In this document: one piece after another, positions 5,254 to 6,935 of the stretch
Layout of the letters: every line of letters begins with the position of its first letter
Position numbering within the stretch: position 1 is the first letter of the stretch
Assembly: GCA_947307285.1 (NCBI GenBank)
Contig: CAMZIS010000066.1
Coordinates: forward strand, 1 to 6,935
Length of the DNA: 6,935 nt
Origin: an uncultured Peptococcaceae bacterium
Lineage (GTDB): Bacteria > Bacillota > Dehalobacteriia > UBA4068
Direction of reading: 5' to 3'
Position numbers and translations under genes: made by a program
Notes under the pieces: model-generated
What the model saw: the letters and a program-made list of their open reading frames with translations, nothing else
The model's database searches: none
What the model was told of the DNA's origin: nothing

Positions 5254-6213
5254 TTATTCCTCACTATTTCTCAGCGCGAGACCCAATTCGGCCAGCTTGG
5301 CCTGGACCTCTTCCAGGGATTTGCGGCCCAGGTTGCGCACCTTCATCATTTCTTCCTCGGTGCGGTTGGTCAGCTCCTGCACGGTGTGGATGCCGGCGCG
5401 CTTCAGGCAGTTGTAGGAACGGACGGACAGGTCCATCTCTTCGATGGTCATTTCCAGGAGCTTCTCCTTGGTCTCGTCCTTCTTGTCTACCAGAGTGACG
5501 GTGGGCTCGCCGCATTCGGTCAGGCCTACGAACAGCTCCAGATAGTCCTTGAGAATCTGCGCGGAAGCGGAAATAGCTTCGTCGGGCGCGATGGTCTTAT
5601 CGGTCCACACGTCGATGGTCAGCTTGTCGTAGTCCGTCTGCTGGCCCACGCGGGTGTCGGTGACGGCGAAACGTACTTTGACGATGGGCGAGAACAGGCT
5701 GTCGACCGGAATGACGCCGATGGGCATGTCTTCGCTCTTGTTCTTGTCCGCGCCCACGTAGCCGCGGCCCTTGCCGACGGTGATCTCCATCTTGAGCACG
5801 CCGTCGCTGTCCAAAGTGGCCAGGTAGTGCTCGGGATTGAGGATCTCCACCTCGGGATCGCATTTGATGTCCCCGGCGGTCACCGTGCATTCGCCGCTGG
5901 CGTCCACGTAGATGGTGCGCGGCTCGTCGCAGTTCATCTTTACGGAAATGCCCTTCAGGTTGAGGATGATATCGGTGATATCCTCCACCACGCCGGGCGT
6001 GGTCGAGAATTCGTGCAACACGTCGCCGTCAACTCCGCTGATCTTGACCGAGGTAACGGCGGCTCCGGGCAGAGAGCTCAACAGCACGCGGCGCAGGGCA
6101 TTGCCCAGGGTGGTGCCATATCCCCGTTCCAGCGGCTCGATCACGAAGCTGCCAAAGGAATTGTCCTCGGCGGCTTTGACGCATTGAATCTTAGGCTTTT
6201 CAATGCCAAACAT
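5254..6213 (-). CDS. rpoA: DNA-directed RNA polymerase subunit alpha
   Basis: This 319-residue protein dimerises to start RNA polymerase assembly, and its C-terminal domain binds UP elements and activators. The N-terminal domain shows PLERGYGTTLGNALRRVLLSSLPG (27-50) and the PIGVIPVDSLFSP and DTRVGQ..DYDKLTIDVWTD blocks. The C-terminal domain (about 250-312) has MDLSVRSYNCLKRAGI, where Arg265 matches the UP-element-contacting Arg265 of E. coli, and NLGRKSLEE with Lys298 and Ser299. One oddity is KISGVDGDVLHEFS: compared with the usual form (for example KIDGVLHEFS) it carries four extra residues (about 62-65) just before the conserved LHEF. AAGGAG at 6221-6226, 7 nt upstream, sets the start. 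A 60-nt gap to rpsD holds no promoter or terminator that I can see. Confidence 0.98.
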   Translation of the reverse strand: MFGIEKPKIQCVKAAEDNSFGSFVIEPLERGYGTTLGNALRRVLLSSLPGAAVTSVKISGVDGDVLHEFSTTPGVVEDITDIILNLKGISVKMNCDEPRTIYVDASGECTVTAGDIKCDPEVEILNPEHYLATLDSDGVLKMEITVGKGRGYVGADKNKSEDMPIGVIPVDSLFSPIVKVRFAVTDTRVGQQTDYDKLTIDVWTDKTIAPDEAISASAQILKDYLELFVGLTECGEPTVTLVDKKDETKEKLLEMTIEEMDLSVRSYNCLKRAGIHTVQELTNRTEEEMMKVRNLGRKSLEEVQAKLAELGLALRNSEE

Positions 6214-6273
6214 TAAACCACTCCTTGGTTGTTTCCTGGTTAGTTCGGGGCATTAATTTGGGGTTTGTACGGT

Positions 6274-6900
6274 TTATCTGGAGTACAATTCAACGATCAG
6301 CTGCTCGTTGATGGGCAGATCCACGTCTTCGCGCTTGGGCATGGCGGCCACGCGGCCCACCAGATTGTCCTTATCCAGCTCCAGCCAGGAGGGCGGAGTG
6401 CGATGGGCGATGGCGGCGGCGATGGTCTCGAACTTGGGAGACTTGCGGCTGCCTTCCTTGATCTCGATGACGTTGCCTTCTTTTACCAGGAAACTGGGGA
6501 TGTTGACTTTCTTGCCGTCAACGGTGAAGTGGCCGTGGCGTACCAGCTGGCGGGCGTCCACACGGGAGGAAGCCATGCCCAGACGGTAGACCACGTTATC
6601 CAAACGGCGCTCCAGCAGCTGCAGCAGGTTTTCGCCGGTGACGCCGCCTCTGCGGGCCGCCTTGGCGTAGTAGATGCGGAACTGCTTTTCGTTGACGCCG
6701 TAGATACGCTTTACTTTCTGCTTTTCTCTCAACTGAGTGCCGTACTCGGAAACCTTCTTGCGGGAAGTGCCGTGCTGGCCGGGCGCCATCTGCTTGGTGA
6801 CGAAAGCGCATTTATCGGAATAGCAACGGTCGCCTTTGAGATAGAGTTTCATTCCTTCGCGGCGGCAAAGGCGGCAAACAGCTCCAGTATATCTTGCCAT
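6274..6900 (-). CDS. rpsD: 30S ribosomal protein S4 (uS4), zinc-binding form
   Basis: This 208-residue protein is the early-assembling 16S rRNA-binding protein S4. Its N-terminal domain carries four cysteines (C9, C12, C26, C31) in the pattern C-X2-C-X13-C-X4-C, the zinc-binding (C+) form known from Thermus; many Firmicutes have a cysteine-free form. MAPGQHGTSRKKVSEYG and KQKVKRIYGVNEKQFR follow. An S4 RNA-binding domain runs from about residue 98 to 160 (RRLDNVVYRLGMASSRVDARQLVRHGH), and the C-terminus is PINEQLIVELYSR, as in the family. AGGAGG at 6909-6914, 8 nt from the ATG, sets the start. The gene lies 18 nt after the rpsK stop codon and precedes rpoA, as in the standard rpsM-rpsK-rpsD-rpoA-rplQ order. 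No S4-binding leader can be recognised in so short a gap. Confidence 0.98.
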   Translation of the reverse strand: MARYTGAVCRLCRREGMKLYLKGDRCYSDKCAFVTKQMAPGQHGTSRKKVSEYGTQLREKQKVKRIYGVNEKQFRIYYAKAARRGGVTGENLLQLLERRLDNVVYRLGMASSRVDARQLVRHGHFTVDGKKVNIPSFLVKEGNVIEIKEGSRKSPKFETIAAAIAHRTPPSWLELDKDNLVGRVAAMPKREDVDLPINEQLIVELYSR

Positions 6901-6918
6901 TATTTTGACCTCCTGAAA

Positions 6919-6935
6919 TCAGACTCTTCTTCTCT
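6919..6935 (-). CDS. rpsK: 30S ribosomal protein S11, last codons only (truncated by window edge)
   Basis: Read on the minus strand from the right edge, the bases encode (K)RRRV followed by TGA at 6919-6921. S11 proteins end in a basic tail of the type PPK(K/R)RRV, and rpsK normally lies directly upstream of rpsD in this operon. Only four full codons plus part of another are visible, so the call rests on this ending and on gene order. Confidence 0.7.

Noticed and set aside
5386..6216. Long plus-strand open frame (276 codons) opposite rpoA
   Set aside because: It is a mirror frame of rpoA with no family resemblance or independent ribosome binding site; GC-rich codon bias leaves few stops.
6214..6273. 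Possible promoter or regulatory element in the rpsD-rpoA gap
   Set aside because: No -35/-10 pair, stable hairpin or U-tract was found; only the rpoA Shine-Dalgarno site is recognisable.
1..6935. Mobile element, CRISPR array, tRNA gene or defence system
   Set aside because: No transposase, terminal repeats, spaced direct repeats or tRNA-like cloverleaf were seen; the window is filled by conserved core genes.

Overview
The window is almost entirely a conserved translation/transcription gene block of a Bacillota (Firmicutes) chromosome. The minus strand carries, in transcription order, rpsK (last codons only), rpsD, rpoA, rplQ, ecfA1, ecfA2, ecfT, truA, rplM and rpsI. This order, with an ECF-transporter energizing module and truA between rplQ and rplM-rpsI, is the classic arrangement of Bacilli, Clostridia and relatives. 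Strong Shine-Dalgarno sites (AGGAGG type), a consensus sigma-A promoter and an RpoA very close to the Bacillus type agree with this. The DNA is GC-rich for a Firmicute, which would suit a GC-rich Clostridia or Negativicutes lineage. That finer placement is inference.

Layout from left to right: positions 1-474 (+) hold the 3' end of a GH3 beta-N-acetylhexosaminidase (nagZ-like) with a repetitive Glu-Pro tail. A bidirectional terminator at 506-541 separates it from the convergent rpsI. The rplM-rpsI pair (557-1405, -) has its own perfect-consensus promoter at 1494-1522 and a leader of about 80 nt. Then come truA (1577-2353), ecfT (2350-3153), ecfA2 (3146-3997) and ecfA1 (4003-4821), which are tightly packed with overlaps of 4 and 8 nt and a gap of 5 nt. 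A GC-rich terminator-like hairpin lies between ecfA1 and rplQ (4899-5237). rpoA (5254-6213), rpsD (6274-6900) and the last codons of rpsK (6919-6935) follow. No gap reaches 300 bases.

Functionally, the ribosomal proteins S11, S4, L17, L13 and S9 and the RNA polymerase alpha subunit are co-transcribed growth-rate genes. EcfA1, EcfA2 and EcfT form the shared ATPase/transmembrane module that powers vitamin and cofactor uptake with S-components encoded elsewhere. TruA makes pseudouridines in the tRNA anticodon arm.

I found no mobile element, CRISPR array, defence system or clearly new system. The points worth a second look are small and local: an Asn where the switch His is expected in EcfA1, a Lys in place of Arg in the second coupling motif of EcfT, a 4-residue insertion in the RpoA N-terminal domain, a hairpin that could attenuate transcription into the ECF genes, the promoter/leader of rplM-rpsI, and the repeat-encoded tail of the GH3 enzyme.
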